Shown here piece after piece: positions 17,322-26,898 of a stretch of DNA of 64,000 nt. The stretch covers positions 186,001-250,000 of the forward strand of contig NZ_NMPZ01000001.1 of the NCBI RefSeq assembly GCF_002224675.1, written 5' to 3'. Below the pieces are notes generated by a model. It was given only the letters and a program-made list of their open reading frames with translations, was not told where the DNA came from and ran no database searches. The stretch's first letter is position 1. Every line of letters starts with the position of its first letter. The DNA is from Segatella copri. Lineage in GTDB: Bacteria > Bacteroidota > Bacteroidia > Bacteroidales > Bacteroidaceae. The position numbers and the translations under genes were made by a program.

Positions 17322-19289
17322 ATGGAGGATAAATTAAATAGAATGAGAAGCTTGGTCAATCAACTGAACCAAGCTTCTGATGTTTATTATAACGGCAAAG
17401 GTGAAATCCTTACCGATTACGAATGGGATGCCCTGTTTGACCAACTCAAGAAGCTGGAAGAGGAAACCGGCGAAATTCTCCCCGATTCCCCTACCAACAA
17501 AGTTTCTGAAGATACGATCGTCGGTCAGAAGGAAGAACACGAGTTCGCAGCTCTCTCTCTGGCAAAGACCAAGAAGGTCAGCGACCTCGTCAAGTGGGCA
17601 GAAGACCGCCCTATCTGGATTTCCTGGAAGCTGGATGGCCTCACCTTGGTTGTGACATACGACAATGGCAAACTAACCAAGGTGGTGACTCGCGGTAATG
17701 GTCATATTGGCACCAACATTACGCATCTGGCACCAGCTATCAGTGGTATTCCGCAGTCCATCAGCGAAAAGGGACATCTCGTGATTCGTGGCGAGGCTGT
17801 CATCTCCTATGCCGACTTCGAGCAGTTTATCATCGAAAGCGAAGGTGATTACGCCAATCCCCGCAATCTTGCATCCGGATCTCTTTCTTTGAAAGATGTA
17901 GAAGAAGTAAAGCAGCGCCATATCCAATGGATTCCTTTCACCCTGGTTTATTGCGAACAGGAAATCACATCATGGGGCAAAAGAATGCAGTGGTTGGAAG
18001 AACAGGGTTTTCATCCGGTAGAACGCCAGAAGATAGAGCAGCCAACTTCTGATAACATCCAAAAGGAAATTGATGCTTTTACGGCTAAGGTGACCAACAA
18101 AAAGAATCCTTTCCCTGTAGATGGGCTCGTCATCTGCTACGATGATACCTCCTATGCAGCTACTGGTTCCGTAACAGGTCATCATGCAACAAGAGCTGGT
18201 TACGCCTTCAAATGGCAAGATGAGCACGCCGATACCGAACTCGACCACATCGAATGGTCGTGTGCAGCCAATACCATCACTCCTGTGGCTGTCTTCAAGC
18301 CTGTAGAACTGGAAGGCACAACTGTTCAGCGAGCCTCTCTCTGCAATGTAAGCGAATGCGAGCGTTTGGGTATCGGAGGCAAGGGAACCCGATTGCAGGT
18401 CATCAAGGCCAACAAGATTATCCCAAAGGTAATCAATGTGACAGAATCACTGGGTGTCTTTGAAATTCCTAAAGAGTGTCCTGTCTGTCATGCAGAAGCT
18501 ATCGTCAGAGAAAGCGAAAGCGGCACGAAAACACTGCATTGCACCAACCCGCATTGCGCGGCGAAGCAGTTGAAGAAGTTCACGAGATTCGTGAGCAAGG
18601 AAGGTTTGAACATAGAAGGTATTTCAGAACAGACTATCTGGAAACTGGTAAACGAAGGCCTGATCAGTGAATATGCAGACTTTTATCATCTTTCCGATCA
18701 TGCCTATGTCATCTCTTCCTGGGAAGGATTCGGAAAGAAGAGTGTAGGCAATATGCTGGAAAGCATCCGCAAAAGCCGAAATACAGATGGGCGTCACCTG
18801 CTCTATGCGCTGAACATCCCGCTGTGTGGAGGTGATGTTGCCAAAAAGCTGATTGAACGCTATCCTGTCAAGGAACTGATAGAAACCGCACGGCTCTGTA
18901 TGTTTGATGATGAGTTTGCCAGCATCGATGGCATCGGTCCTGAAAAAAGCGCCAAATTCATCGCCTGGTTCAAAGATGACAACAACTTCGCTCATGTACA
19001 GCATCTGATGAAGGAACTGACCATTACAGAACAGGCACCTGTAGAAAAAGGTACGCAGTGTGATGGACTAACCTTCGTTGTAACGGGTGATGTTCATCAT
19101 TATAAAAACCGCAACGAGTTGAAGGCCTACATCGAGAGTCAAGGTGGCAAGGTGACGGGAAGCGTAAGCAAGAGCACCAACTATCTGATTAATAACGATG
19201 CAGCCTCGCAAAGTTCAAAGAACAAGAAGGCTCATGAACTCAACATCCCTATCATCACGGAAGATGAGTTCGTTGAGAAATTCGGATAA
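17322..19289 (+). CDS. ligA: NAD-dependent DNA ligase, divergent type
   Basis: 655 residues, the full LigA length. Domain Ia has the YYNGKGEILTDYEWDALF segment; the adenylation motif is WKLDG with nucleophile K103; then RGEAV near 156-160 and YANPRNLASGS near 177-186. The OB fold follows, then a four-Cys zinc finger (C386, C389, C407, C412), helix-hairpin-helix region and a C-terminal BRCT domain (from about 578, LTFVVTGDV). The sequence around the active site (SWKLDGLTLVVTYDNGKL) and the PVDGLVICYDD segment resemble, from memory, the LigA type common in Firmicutes more than the usual CKLDG-type Bacteroidota enzyme. It may therefore be a second or acquired ligase. It shares an operon with the GNAT gene. 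Confidence 0.9.
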   Translation: MEDKLNRMRSLVNQLNQASDVYYNGKGEILTDYEWDALFDQLKKLEEETGEILPDSPTNKVSEDTIVGQKEEHEFAALSLAKTKKVSDLVKWAEDRPIWISWKLDGLTLVVTYDNGKLTKVVTRGNGHIGTNITHLAPAISGIPQSISEKGHLVIRGEAVISYADFEQFIIESEGDYANPRNLASGSLSLKDVEEVKQRHIQWIPFTLVYCEQEITSWGKRMQWLEEQGFHPVERQKIEQPTSDNIQKEIDAFTAKVTNKKNPFPVDGLVICYDDTSYAATGSVTGHHATRAGYAFKWQDEHADTELDHIEWSCAANTITPVAVFKPVELEGTTVQRASLCNVSECERLGIGGKGTRLQVIKANKIIPKVINVTESLGVFEIPKECPVCHAEAIVRESESGTKTLHCTNPHCAAKQLKKFTRFVSKEGLNIEGISEQTIWKLVNEGLISEYADFYHLSDHAYVISSWEGFGKKSVGNMLESIRKSRNTDGRHLLYALNIPLCGGDVAKKLIERYPVKELIETARLCMFDDEFASIDGIGPEKSAKFIAWFKDDNNFAHVQHLMKELTITEQAPVEKGTQCDGLTFVVTGDVHHYKNRNELKAYIESQGGKVTGSVSKSTNYLINNDAASQSSKNKKAHELNIPIITEDEFVEKFG

Positions 19290-19293
19290 AAAG

Positions 19294-19327
19294 AAATCCC
19301 TTAGACTTCAATAAGCCTAAGGGATTT
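19294..19327. terminator. Bidirectional terminator between ligA and the serpin gene
   Basis: AAATCCCTTAG (19294-19304) and CTAAGGGATTT (19317-19327) form an 11-bp perfect stem. It is followed by T residues on the plus strand and by CTTTTT when read on the minus strand, as fits two convergent genes. Confidence 0.85.
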
Positions 19328-19346
19328 TTATTTGGTTATTCTTGAA

Positions 19347-20636
19347 TTAGTGCGTTCCGCAATATTGTCCCATAAAAAGGATACCGCCACTCTGGCTGTC
19401 CTGAATCATATACACGAATGGACGGTCAGCGATGAACTCCACATTTCTTGTCTCCTCAGGTGCCATGGCAGTCAGCATCACGGCAGCTGTTACAGCAGCA
19501 GCCTTTGTTCCCTGCTCATTCACCTCTATCTTTGCCTTCTGGAGCATCTTGCTTACAGAGAAATTGCCGTCAGCAAAATGACTGAAGTTCGCTTTGCCTG
19601 CCACAAACATAGAAGGAGCACCCAAATCACTGATGATCGCATTCAGAGGCAGTTCCTGCTCGATGGTAAATTTAGGCAACTTGAGATTCACCATACAGTT
19701 TTCCATATTCTGCGAAATCTGATTCAGCTTCTCTTCATCCAATCCTTTCATCATTTCCTGGATATTCTTGCCCTCATTTGGCAGAAGTACCAGCATGCGA
19801 TAGCTGCCATTGCCATAAGGAAGATCTACAGCCTTGAAATCCTTGTTCTCAGCATAGAAGAGCTTCTTTACCTGATGCATCATTTCTACTTTCTGGATAT
19901 CACGTGTATAGCCACGGAAGTTCTCCAGCTTAGTGTCCTTGGCATTGAACTTGTTCTGCCATGTTCCCTTGAAATAGATGGCATTCATCAAATACGATAC
20001 TGCATCGGCTGAAACCTGATCAATAATACGGGGAATCATGCCGTTGGTCTTTTCCTTACACCAGCCATTGATGCGGTCTGTTGACTTGGAAGAGGTGAAA
20101 TCCAGACTTTCGATACCTGCCTGATAGTTATCACTTACCTGCTGGGAGAAATCCTTGTTCAGCTTGAAGTTCTTGTTTACTGCGATATAATTGGCAATAT
20201 TAACAGTTGTCTGCTTGTCTTGATGACTGGCATTAAGAAGCATAGCCTTATAAAGCTCATTCAGATCGTTGACAGAAATTCCTTCGCAACCGATAGCTTT
20301 CAATATCTCCTGCTGCGTGATTCCATCCGCACCATTTGCCAGCATTCCCATCAGATAAGACACGCTCATAGGTGAAATCACCTTAGACTCCATATCTGTA
20401 ACCTTATTGAAGAGGCGAAGCGCAAATGCATTGTTTTTCTTCACTATATCCTGCTGAGCGTCAGAAAGAACGAGATAGCTATTATCCAAATCCTCTTCAT
20501 TCTTACCCATTTCGCTGTCCTTGCTTGCATTGGAATCACCGTTTATTTTCTTGCTGCTAGCACAAGAAGTCATAGCCATTGCAGCCATCATCATCAGGGC
20601 TGCCATAGTTATCTTACTGTCATTTCTCTTTTTCAT
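19347..20636 (-). CDS. Serpin (serine protease inhibitor), predicted lipoprotein
   Basis: 429 residues. The N-terminus is a lipoprotein signal with lipobox MTSC (Cys about residue 25), followed by a linker of about 25 residues. The fold then runs as expected: NNAFALRLFNKV, VISPMSVSYLMGMLANGA, TVNIANYIAVNK, AIYFKGTWQNKF. The reactive-centre loop hinge EVNEQGTKAAAVTAAVM (from about residue 371) has the small-residue P12-P9 run that an inhibitory serpin needs. P1 falls near Ala390/Met391, which would suit elastase-like proteases; this is inference. A surface-anchored inhibitor could protect the cell from host proteases. The gene lies 74 bases after an ATP-grasp-like gene and has no promoter box of its own that I can see. 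Confidence 0.93.
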   Translation of the reverse strand: MKKRNDSKITMAALMMMAAMAMTSCASSKKINGDSNASKDSEMGKNEEDLDNSYLVLSDAQQDIVKKNNAFALRLFNKVTDMESKVISPMSVSYLMGMLANGADGITQQEILKAIGCEGISVNDLNELYKAMLLNASHQDKQTTVNIANYIAVNKNFKLNKDFSQQVSDNYQAGIESLDFTSSKSTDRINGWCKEKTNGMIPRIIDQVSADAVSYLMNAIYFKGTWQNKFNAKDTKLENFRGYTRDIQKVEMMHQVKKLFYAENKDFKAVDLPYGNGSYRMLVLLPNEGKNIQEMMKGLDEEKLNQISQNMENCMVNLKLPKFTIEQELPLNAIISDLGAPSMFVAGKANFSHFADGNFSVSKMLQKAKIEVNEQGTKAAAVTAAVMLTAMAPEETRNVEFIADRPFVYMIQDSQSGGILFMGQYCGTH

Positions 20637-20710
20637 AATCTTTTAATTTTGTTGATAATCTGTCTATGAAATGCAAGTTGCTGCGATTCCTTGCATCGGA
20701 AGGCTAAAAT

Positions 20711-21778
20711 TTAAGACTCGTTAACTGCCTCCTTACCTGGCAACACACGCAAATGATATCTGTTACCATCAAAGTCAACACGCATCAGACTCTGAGGTTT
20801 GGTTATCTTGGCTAACTCAAGAGCCACATGCCCCATCGTTCTGCGAAGATTCAATTCGATACAAGATACAAGCTCTAACTGGCCATCCTTTGCAGCAATC
20901 ATCATATCTACTCCAAACGGACCATTATAGTTTTCCTTTAACGCAGGTTCAACTATATCTATAATCTTCTGTCTTGCAGAGAAAAGCGCATCTTCACTGA
21001 TGTATTTCTTCATTATATCAATCTTCTCTTCTTCAGAGCAGAGCAAGTTGCCAGTATAGGCATTTTTGACAGTATCGAAGAGCGAGAGTCCCAGATAGTG
21101 AACCTTGCCGTCACGCATCTCGAATTCCATACCGAAATCTTTCACCTTATTATAATATGGCTCTACGGTAACGCCACCCTGTCTGAAGATGATGTTGCTT
21201 ACCCAGCGTTGGAAAGCCGGATATTCACCATTTGTCCGGAACTCATCGGCAGAAACATATTTCACGCCTCTACCACTGCTGCTCCAAGGAGCCTTGACAA
21301 CAGCCTTGCCCCACTTCATTACGCATTCCTTAACCAGAGCAAAGTTATCTGCATATACTACATCCTGCTGCAAATGTTCAGCGGCCCATTGGCGGCTGCT
21401 TATCGCGCGTACCTTATCTAATACCTCATCAGTAGGCAGCATGATTTCCGGCAAACCGATACGTTCCAGCTCGCCTTTCAGACTCAAGTCCCATCCCCAA
21501 GGATGCACGCAGTCTATAAACTCCGTCTTAAGCAGATGTTCAAGCTGCAGTTTGGTTATAAACTCAACTTTTTCCAACAGATGCTCACCCAAATGGCGCA
21601 CCTTGTCGCGTGCATTGTCGATGTCGTCAACAAGCACCAAGTCACCCTGATCTGCCCACAAGGCAGGAATAAATGCAAGGTCGCTTCGCAACTGTCTTCC
21701 TGCATGAGGCGCGGTAAACTGTCGCAAATGAGCGGCCAATGCCAAATCGTGTTCTGGATTGAAGATATGTAGTTTCAT
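20711..21778 (-). CDS. ATP-grasp-like protein of unknown function
   Basis: 355 residues from the ATG at 21778; the reading frame stays open for five codons above it, up to a TTG at 21793, but those overlap the promoter box. It begins MKLHIFNPEHDLALA. The segment KAPWSSSGRGVKYV (residues 162-175) is a glycine/serine-rich ATP-grasp nucleotide loop. The segment from about 290 (GPFGVDMMIA, then IELNLRRTMGH) supplies the E-x-N-x-R metal/phosphate-binding motif of ATP-grasp enzymes. Family knowledge predicts ligation of a carboxylate to an amine or thiol with ATP, but no substrate is suggested by the context. It is followed by the serpin gene on the same strand. The start is discussed under findings because the transcript appears leaderless. 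Confidence 0.7.
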   Translation of the reverse strand: MKLHIFNPEHDLALAAHLRQFTAPHAGRQLRSDLAFIPALWADQGDLVLVDDIDNARDKVRHLGEHLLEKVEFITKLQLEHLLKTEFIDCVHPWGWDLSLKGELERIGLPEIMLPTDEVLDKVRAISSRQWAAEHLQQDVVYADNFALVKECVMKWGKAVVKAPWSSSGRGVKYVSADEFRTNGEYPAFQRWVSNIIFRQGGVTVEPYYNKVKDFGMEFEMRDGKVHYLGLSLFDTVKNAYTGNLLCSEEEKIDIMKKYISEDALFSARQKIIDIVEPALKENYNGPFGVDMMIAAKDGQLELVSCIELNLRRTMGHVALELAKITKPQSLMRVDFDGNRYHLRVLPGKEAVNES

Positions 21779-21782
21779 ACTG

Positions 21783-21790
21783 CAAAGATA
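21783..21790 (-). promoter_or_regulatory. -7 box directly at the ATP-grasp-like start
   Basis: TATCTTTG on the minus strand fits TAnnTTTG and ends only 4 bases before the ATG at 21778. Confidence 0.7.
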
Positions 21791-21905
21791 CAAATTATTG
21801 AGATAAAAACGGCAAAAGAAGGTAAGTTTTACTTAGAAAAGTGCTAAATAATGAAAAAAATGTTAGTTTTTGCTATCTAGAGTTTGCAAATTTAAAATAT
21901 ATTAT

Positions 21906-21913
21906 TACCTTTG
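21906..21913 (+). promoter_or_regulatory. -7 box before the AAA ATPase gene
   Basis: TACCTTTG fits TAnnTTTG, with a GTTTGC stretch about 20 bases upstream as a -33 candidate; the start codon is 36 bases downstream. Confidence 0.75.
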
Positions 21914-21949
21914 CATCGTAAAAAACAAATATGAATCAATATTAAACGC

Positions 21950-23140
21950 ATGGAAGAAGCATTCTTCAGAACACATACATATCTAGTTGAGCATATAGAT
22001 GCTCCAGTCAGACGAACCTTGATGGATGAGATTGACTGGAACGACCGTATGATTGGCATCAAAGGCACTAGAGGCGTAGGTAAATCTACCTTTCTCCTCC
22101 AGTATGCCAAGGAACACTTTGGACCATACGATCGCAAGTGCTTGTATGTGAACATGAACAACTTCTATTTCCAGAGCAGAGGTATTGCCGATTTTGCAGG
22201 TGACTTTGTGAATCAAGGTGGACGAACACTTCTGATAGACCAGGTGTTCAAACAGCAGGACTGGAGCAAAGAACTCCGCAAATGCTACGATTTGTATCCT
22301 GAGTTGAAAATTGTGTTTACCGGTTCCAGCGTAATGCGCTTGAAGGAAGAGAATCCAGAACTCAATGGCATCGTGAAGAGTTACAATCTCCGTGGCTTCT
22401 CATTCAGAGAATATATCAATCTGAAGACGGGCAACGATTTCCAGCCATACGAGCTCGAAGATATTCTCCGCAATCATGAACACATCATCAAGCAGATCCT
22501 TCCCAAGGTGAGTCCGATGAAATACTTCAATGATTATCTGCATCATGGCTTCTACCCATTCTTCTTGGAACAGCGTAACTTCACAGAGAATCTACTAAAG
22601 ACAATGAACATGATGACCGAGGTTGACATCCTCCTCATCAAGCAGATAGAGCTGAAGTATCTGCCAAAAATAAAACGCCTGTTCTACGAGTTGGCTGTCG
22701 AAGGCGCCAAGGCTCCCAACGTGAGCCAGCTGGCCGAAAGCATCAATACAAGTAGGGCAACCGTGATGAACTACATTAAGTATCTGGCTGATTCCAGACT
22801 CATCAACATGATCTATCCAGAGGGGCAGGATTTTCCGAAGAAACCATCTAAGGTGATGATGCATAATACTAACTTGATGTACGCTATCTATCCTATACAG
22901 ATTGACAAGCAGGAAGTGATGGAAACATTCTTCGTCAATTCACTTTGGAAAGACCACAAAGTTCATCAGGGCGGTAAAGACCACTATTATACAGTGGATG
23001 GCAACAGGAAATTCAGAATCTGTGATGCACAAACTCCCAACAAGATGCGTAGTAATCCAGATACCATCTATGCCCGTTACAATACGGAGGTGGGCAAGGA
23101 CAACAAGATTCCGTTATGGCTCTTGGGATTCCTGTATTAA
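21950..23140 (+). CDS. AAA ATPase of the AAA_14/DUF4143 type
   Basis: 396 residues. The Walker A motif is GTRGVGKST at residues 39-47, preceded by MDEIDWNDRMIGI as in the AAA_14 domain. A Walker B-like stretch (LLIDQVFKQQDW near 94-105) and sensor FTGSSVMRL near 123-131 follow. A winged-helix segment (LAESINTSRATVMNYIKYLADSRLI near 260-285) is typical before the DUF4143 C-terminal nuclease-like half. These proteins are common and mostly uncharacterised in Bacteroidota. The C-terminal half here is somewhat short. Its neighbours give no hint of a partner; it lies 60 bases before the pyruvate oxidoreductase gene and could read into it, as no terminator is visible between them. Confidence 0.85.
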   Translation: MEEAFFRTHTYLVEHIDAPVRRTLMDEIDWNDRMIGIKGTRGVGKSTFLLQYAKEHFGPYDRKCLYVNMNNFYFQSRGIADFAGDFVNQGGRTLLIDQVFKQQDWSKELRKCYDLYPELKIVFTGSSVMRLKEENPELNGIVKSYNLRGFSFREYINLKTGNDFQPYELEDILRNHEHIIKQILPKVSPMKYFNDYLHHGFYPFFLEQRNFTENLLKTMNMMTEVDILLIKQIELKYLPKIKRLFYELAVEGAKAPNVSQLAESINTSRATVMNYIKYLADSRLINMIYPEGQDFPKKPSKVMMHNTNLMYAIYPIQIDKQEVMETFFVNSLWKDHKVHQGGKDHYYTVDGNRKFRICDAQTPNKMRSNPDTIYARYNTEVGKDNKIPLWLLGFLY

Positions 23141-23200
23141 CGAAATTTCGAAAAGAAGAATTAAATACAAAACATTTTTAATATTTTATCTAAAAGTAAA

Positions 23201-26200
23201 ATGGCTAAAGAGAAAAAATTTATCACTTGTGATGGTAACACAGCTGCCGCACACGTAAGCTACATGTTTACAGAGGTTGCTGCTATCTACCCTATTACTC
23301 CATCATCACCAATGGCGGAGCATGTAGATGAATGGGCTGCCAAAGGTCGTAAGAACCTTTTCGGTCAGCGAGTTTCTATCCAGGAAATGGAGTCTGAGGC
23401 TGGTGCTGCTGGTGCAGTTCACGGTTCTCTCCAGGCTGGTGCCTTGACTTCAACTTACACTGCTTCTCAGGGTTTGTTGTTGATGATTCCTAATATGTAC
23501 AAGATTGCTGGTGAGTTGCTCCCTTGCGTGTTCAACGTATCAGCTCGTACATTGGCTTCTCACTCACTTTGTATCTTCGGTGACCACCAGGACGTAATGG
23601 CTTGCCGCCAGACTGGCTTCGCTATGTTCTGCTCAGGTTCTGTTCAGGAGGTTATGGACCTCTCTGCAGTTCCTCACTTGGCTACATTGGAGACAAAGGT
23701 TCCTTTCATTAACTTCTTCGACGGTTTCCGTACTTCTCACGAGTACCACAAGATCGAGGAGATGGATATGGAAGACATCCGTCCATTGGTTAAGGAAGAG
23801 TTCATCGAGGACTTCCGTAACCGTGCTTTGACTCCTGAGCGTCCTGTTACTCGCGGTACCGCTGAGAACCCAGAGACATTCTTCACACACCGTGAGGCTT
23901 GCAACCCTTACTACGATGCAATCCCTGAGGTAGTAGAGAAGTACTGCCAGGAGATGACTAAGATCACTGGTCGTGAGTACCACCTCTTCAACTACTATGG
24001 TGCTGAGGATGCTGAGAACATCATCATCTTGATGGGTTCTGCTACAGAGCCAGCTCGTGAGGCTATCGACTACTTGAACAAGCAGGGCAAGAAGGTTGGT
24101 ATGGTTGCAGTTCACCTGTTCCGTCCATTCTCTGTTGACTTCTTGAAGAAGACTATCCCAGCTACTGTTAAGCGTATCGCTGTTCTCGACCGTACTAAGG
24201 AGCCAGGTGCAGAGGGTGAGCCATTGTACCTCGACGTTAAGTCAGCTCTCTACGATGACGAGCGCAAGCCATTGATCGTTGGCGGTCGCTACGGTCTCGG
24301 TTCTTCTGATACAACTCCAGCTAAGATCGTTGCAGTATTCAAGAACCTCGAGTTGCCACAGCCAAAGAACCACTTCACTGTAGGTATCGTTGATGACGTT
24401 ACATTCACTTCTCTCCCAGAAGAGGAGGAAATTCCAATGGGTGGTGACGATTTGTTCGAGGCTAAGTTCTACGGTTTGGGTGCTGATGGTACTGTTGGTG
24501 CTAACAAGAACTCAGTTCAGATTATCGGTAACAATACCAACAAGTATTGCCAGGCATACTTCTCTTACGACTCTAAGAAGTCTGGTGGTTTCACCTGCTC
24601 TCACTTGCGTTTCGGCGACAGCCCTATCCACAGTGCTTATCAGGTAAATACTCCTAACTTCGTAGCTTGCCACGTACAGGCTTATCTCCACATGTACGAT
24701 GTAACACGTGGTTTGCGTAAGAACGGTTTCTTCCTGTTGAACACTATCTTCGACGGTGAGGAGTTGGTTAACTTCATCCCTAACAAGGTAAAGCGTTACT
24801 TCGCTCAGAACAACATCACAGTTTACTATATCAACGCAACTAAGATTGCTCAGGAGATTGGTCTCGGCAACCGTACCAACACCATCCTCCAGTCTGCATT
24901 CTTCCGTATCACAAAGGTTATTCCTTTGGATCTCGCTGTAGAGCAGATGAAGGCATTCATCGTTAAGTCTTACTCTAAGAAGGGTCAGGACGTTGTTGAC
25001 AAGAACTTCGGCGCTGTTGACCGTGGTGGTGAGTACAAGCAGTTGACAGTAGATCCAGCTTGGGCAAACCTCGCTGACGATGAGGCTAAGGAGGATAACG
25101 CTCCAGCATTCGTTAAGGAGCTCGTTCGTCCTATCAACGGCCAGGCAGGTGACCTCTTGAAGGTTTCTGACTTCGTTAAGCACAACACAGTTGACGGTAC
25201 ATGGCAGAATGGTACAGCAGCATTCGAGAAGCGTGGTGTTGAGGCATTCGTACCAGTATGGAACGTTGAGAACTGTATCCAGTGTAACAAGTGTTCATTC
25301 GTTTGTCCTCACGCAGCTATCCGTCCATTCGTATTGACCGATGAGGAGCTCGCAGGCATCGAGGGTCTCGAGACTCAGGATGTAAAGGCACCTAAGGCTT
25401 TGGCTGGAATGCACTTCCGCATCGAGACTTCAGTACTCGACTGTCTGGGTTGTGGTAACTGTGCTGACGTCTGCCCAGGTAAGAAGGGTGAGAAGGCGTT
25501 GACAATGGTTCCATTCAACGTTGACGCAGAGGATATGGTCAAGGAAGCAGCTAACTGGGAGTACCTCGTACACAACGTAGCTTCTAAGCAGGATCTCGTT
25601 GACATCAAGCAGAGCCCTAAGAACTCTCAGTTCGCTCAGCCATTGTTCGAGTTCTCTGGTGCTTGCTCTGGTTGTGGTGAGACTCCATACGTTAAGTTGA
25701 TTTCTCAGCTCTTCGGTGATCGTCAGATGATTGCTAACGCTACTGGTTGTTCTTCTATCTACTCAGCTTCTATCCCATCTACTCCATATACAAAGAACGC
25801 TAAGGGTCAGGGTCCTGCATTCGACAACTCATTGTTCGAGGACTTCTGCGAGTTCGGTCTCGGTATGGTAATGGGTAACAAGAAGATGAAGGAGCGCATC
25901 GCTCACTTGCTCGAGGAGGCTAAGGCTCAGGAGCATGTTCCTGCTGAGTTCGTAGCTGCTGCTGACAAGTGGATGGCTAACATGAACGATTCTGAGGGTT
26001 CTAAGGAGGCTGCTGCAGAGTTGAAGCCTCTCATCGCTGCCGGCGCTGAGAAGGGTTGCCCTATCTGCAAGGAGCTCAAGACTTTGGATCACTACCTCGT
26101 TAAGCGTTCACAGTGGATCATCGGTGGTGACGGTGCTTCTTATGATATCGGTTACGGTGGTCTCGACCACGTATTGGCTTCTGGTGAGGATGTTAACATC

Positions 26201-26779
26201 CTGGTACTCGATACTGAGGTTTACTCTAACACTGGTGGTCAGTCTTCTAAGTCAACACCTCTCGGTGCTATCGCACAGTTCGCTGCTCAGGGTAAGCGTA
26301 TCCGTAAGAAGGATCTCGGTTTGATGCAGACTACATACGGTTACATCTACGTTGCTCAGGTAGCTATGGGTGCTGACAATGCTCAGACATTGAAGGCTAT
26401 CCGCGAGGCTGAGGCTTATCCAGGTCCATCACTCATCATCGCTTACGCACCATGTATCAACCACGGTTTGAAGCGTAAGGGCGGTATGGGTCGTTCACAG
26501 CACGAGGAAGAGTTGGCTGTTGAGTGTGGTTACTGGCACTTGTGGCGTTACAACCCACTGTTGGCTGATGAGGGTAAGAACCCATTCACACTCGACTCAA
26601 AGGCTCCAAACTGGGAGAACTTCCGCGACTTCCTGCTCGGTGAGGTTCGTTACCTCTCTGTACAGAAGGCATTCCCTAAGGAGGCTGATGAGCTCTTCTC
26701 TCAGGCAGAGAAGATGGCTAAGCTCCGTTACCAGACTTACGTTCGTAAGAGCCAGGAGGACTGGAGCGAGCAGATCTAA
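23201..26779 (+). CDS. nifJ: Pyruvate:ferredoxin (flavodoxin) oxidoreductase
   Basis: 1192 residues, a full single-chain PFOR. The N-terminal domain starts KKFITCDGNTAAAHVSYMFTEVAAIYPITPSSPMAEHVDEW; the YPITPSSPMAE loop binds pyruvate and thiamine diphosphate. Two [4Fe-4S] ferredoxin motifs occur at about residue 690 (CIQCNKCSFVCPH) and about 747 (CLGCGNCADVCPG). A proximal-cluster/TPP domain starts with CSGCGETPYVKL near 821, and GGDGASYDIGYGG near 976 binds Mg-TPP. It oxidises pyruvate to acetyl-CoA and CO2, reducing ferredoxin in the cytoplasm of anaerobes. The gene uses a narrow codon set (GGT, CGT, AAG, GAG, GTT), a sign of high expression. It ends at a strong terminator. Confidence 0.97.
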   Translation: MAKEKKFITCDGNTAAAHVSYMFTEVAAIYPITPSSPMAEHVDEWAAKGRKNLFGQRVSIQEMESEAGAAGAVHGSLQAGALTSTYTASQGLLLMIPNMYKIAGELLPCVFNVSARTLASHSLCIFGDHQDVMACRQTGFAMFCSGSVQEVMDLSAVPHLATLETKVPFINFFDGFRTSHEYHKIEEMDMEDIRPLVKEEFIEDFRNRALTPERPVTRGTAENPETFFTHREACNPYYDAIPEVVEKYCQEMTKITGREYHLFNYYGAEDAENIIILMGSATEPAREAIDYLNKQGKKVGMVAVHLFRPFSVDFLKKTIPATVKRIAVLDRTKEPGAEGEPLYLDVKSALYDDERKPLIVGGRYGLGSSDTTPAKIVAVFKNLELPQPKNHFTVGIVDDVTFTSLPEEEEIPMGGDDLFEAKFYGLGADGTVGANKNSVQIIGNNTNKYCQAYFSYDSKKSGGFTCSHLRFGDSPIHSAYQVNTPNFVACHVQAYLHMYDVTRGLRKNGFFLLNTIFDGEELVNFIPNKVKRYFAQNNITVYYINATKIAQEIGLGNRTNTILQSAFFRITKVIPLDLAVEQMKAFIVKSYSKKGQDVVDKNFGAVDRGGEYKQLTVDPAWANLADDEAKEDNAPAFVKELVRPINGQAGDLLKVSDFVKHNTVDGTWQNGTAAFEKRGVEAFVPVWNVENCIQCNKCSFVCPHAAIRPFVLTDEELAGIEGLETQDVKAPKALAGMHFRIETSVLDCLGCGNCADVCPGKKGEKALTMVPFNVDAEDMVKEAANWEYLVHNVASKQDLVDIKQSPKNSQFAQPLFEFSGACSGCGETPYVKLISQLFGDRQMIANATGCSSIYSASIPSTPYTKNAKGQGPAFDNSLFEDFCEFGLGMVMGNKKMKERIAHLLEEAKAQEHVPAEFVAAADKWMANMNDSEGSKEAAAELKPLIAAGAEKGCPICKELKTLDHYLVKRSQWIIGGDGASYDIGYGGLDHVLASGEDVNILVLDTEVYSNTGGQSSKSTPLGAIAQFAAQGKRIRKKDLGLMQTTYGYIYVAQVAMGADNAQTLKAIREAEAYPGPSLIIAYAPCINHGLKRKGGMGRSQHEEELAVECGYWHLWRYNPLLADEGKNPFTLDSKAPNWENFRDFLLGEVRYLSVQKAFPKEADELFSQAEKMAKLRYQTYVRKSQEDWSEQI

Positions 26780-26810
26780 TCAAAGAAGATTTTAGATTCT
26801 AACATAATGG

Positions 26811-26844
26811 GCCTTGGTTGCTATTTTGGCAACCAAGGCTTTTT
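26811..26844 (+). terminator. Strong terminator after nifJ
   Basis: GCCTTGGTTGC (26811-26821) pairs perfectly with GCAACCAAGGC (26829-26839), followed by TTTTT. Confidence 0.92.
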
Positions 26845-26898
26845 CTATCTTCCCCTGATGCTGCCATGATACCTAGCGTGCGAGGTATCTAAGAGGGT

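Noticed and set aside
21779..21793. TTG start for the ATP-grasp-like gene
   Set aside because: It overlaps the -7 box, so it would not be transcribed from that promoter; the ATG at 21778 begins the recognisable sequence.
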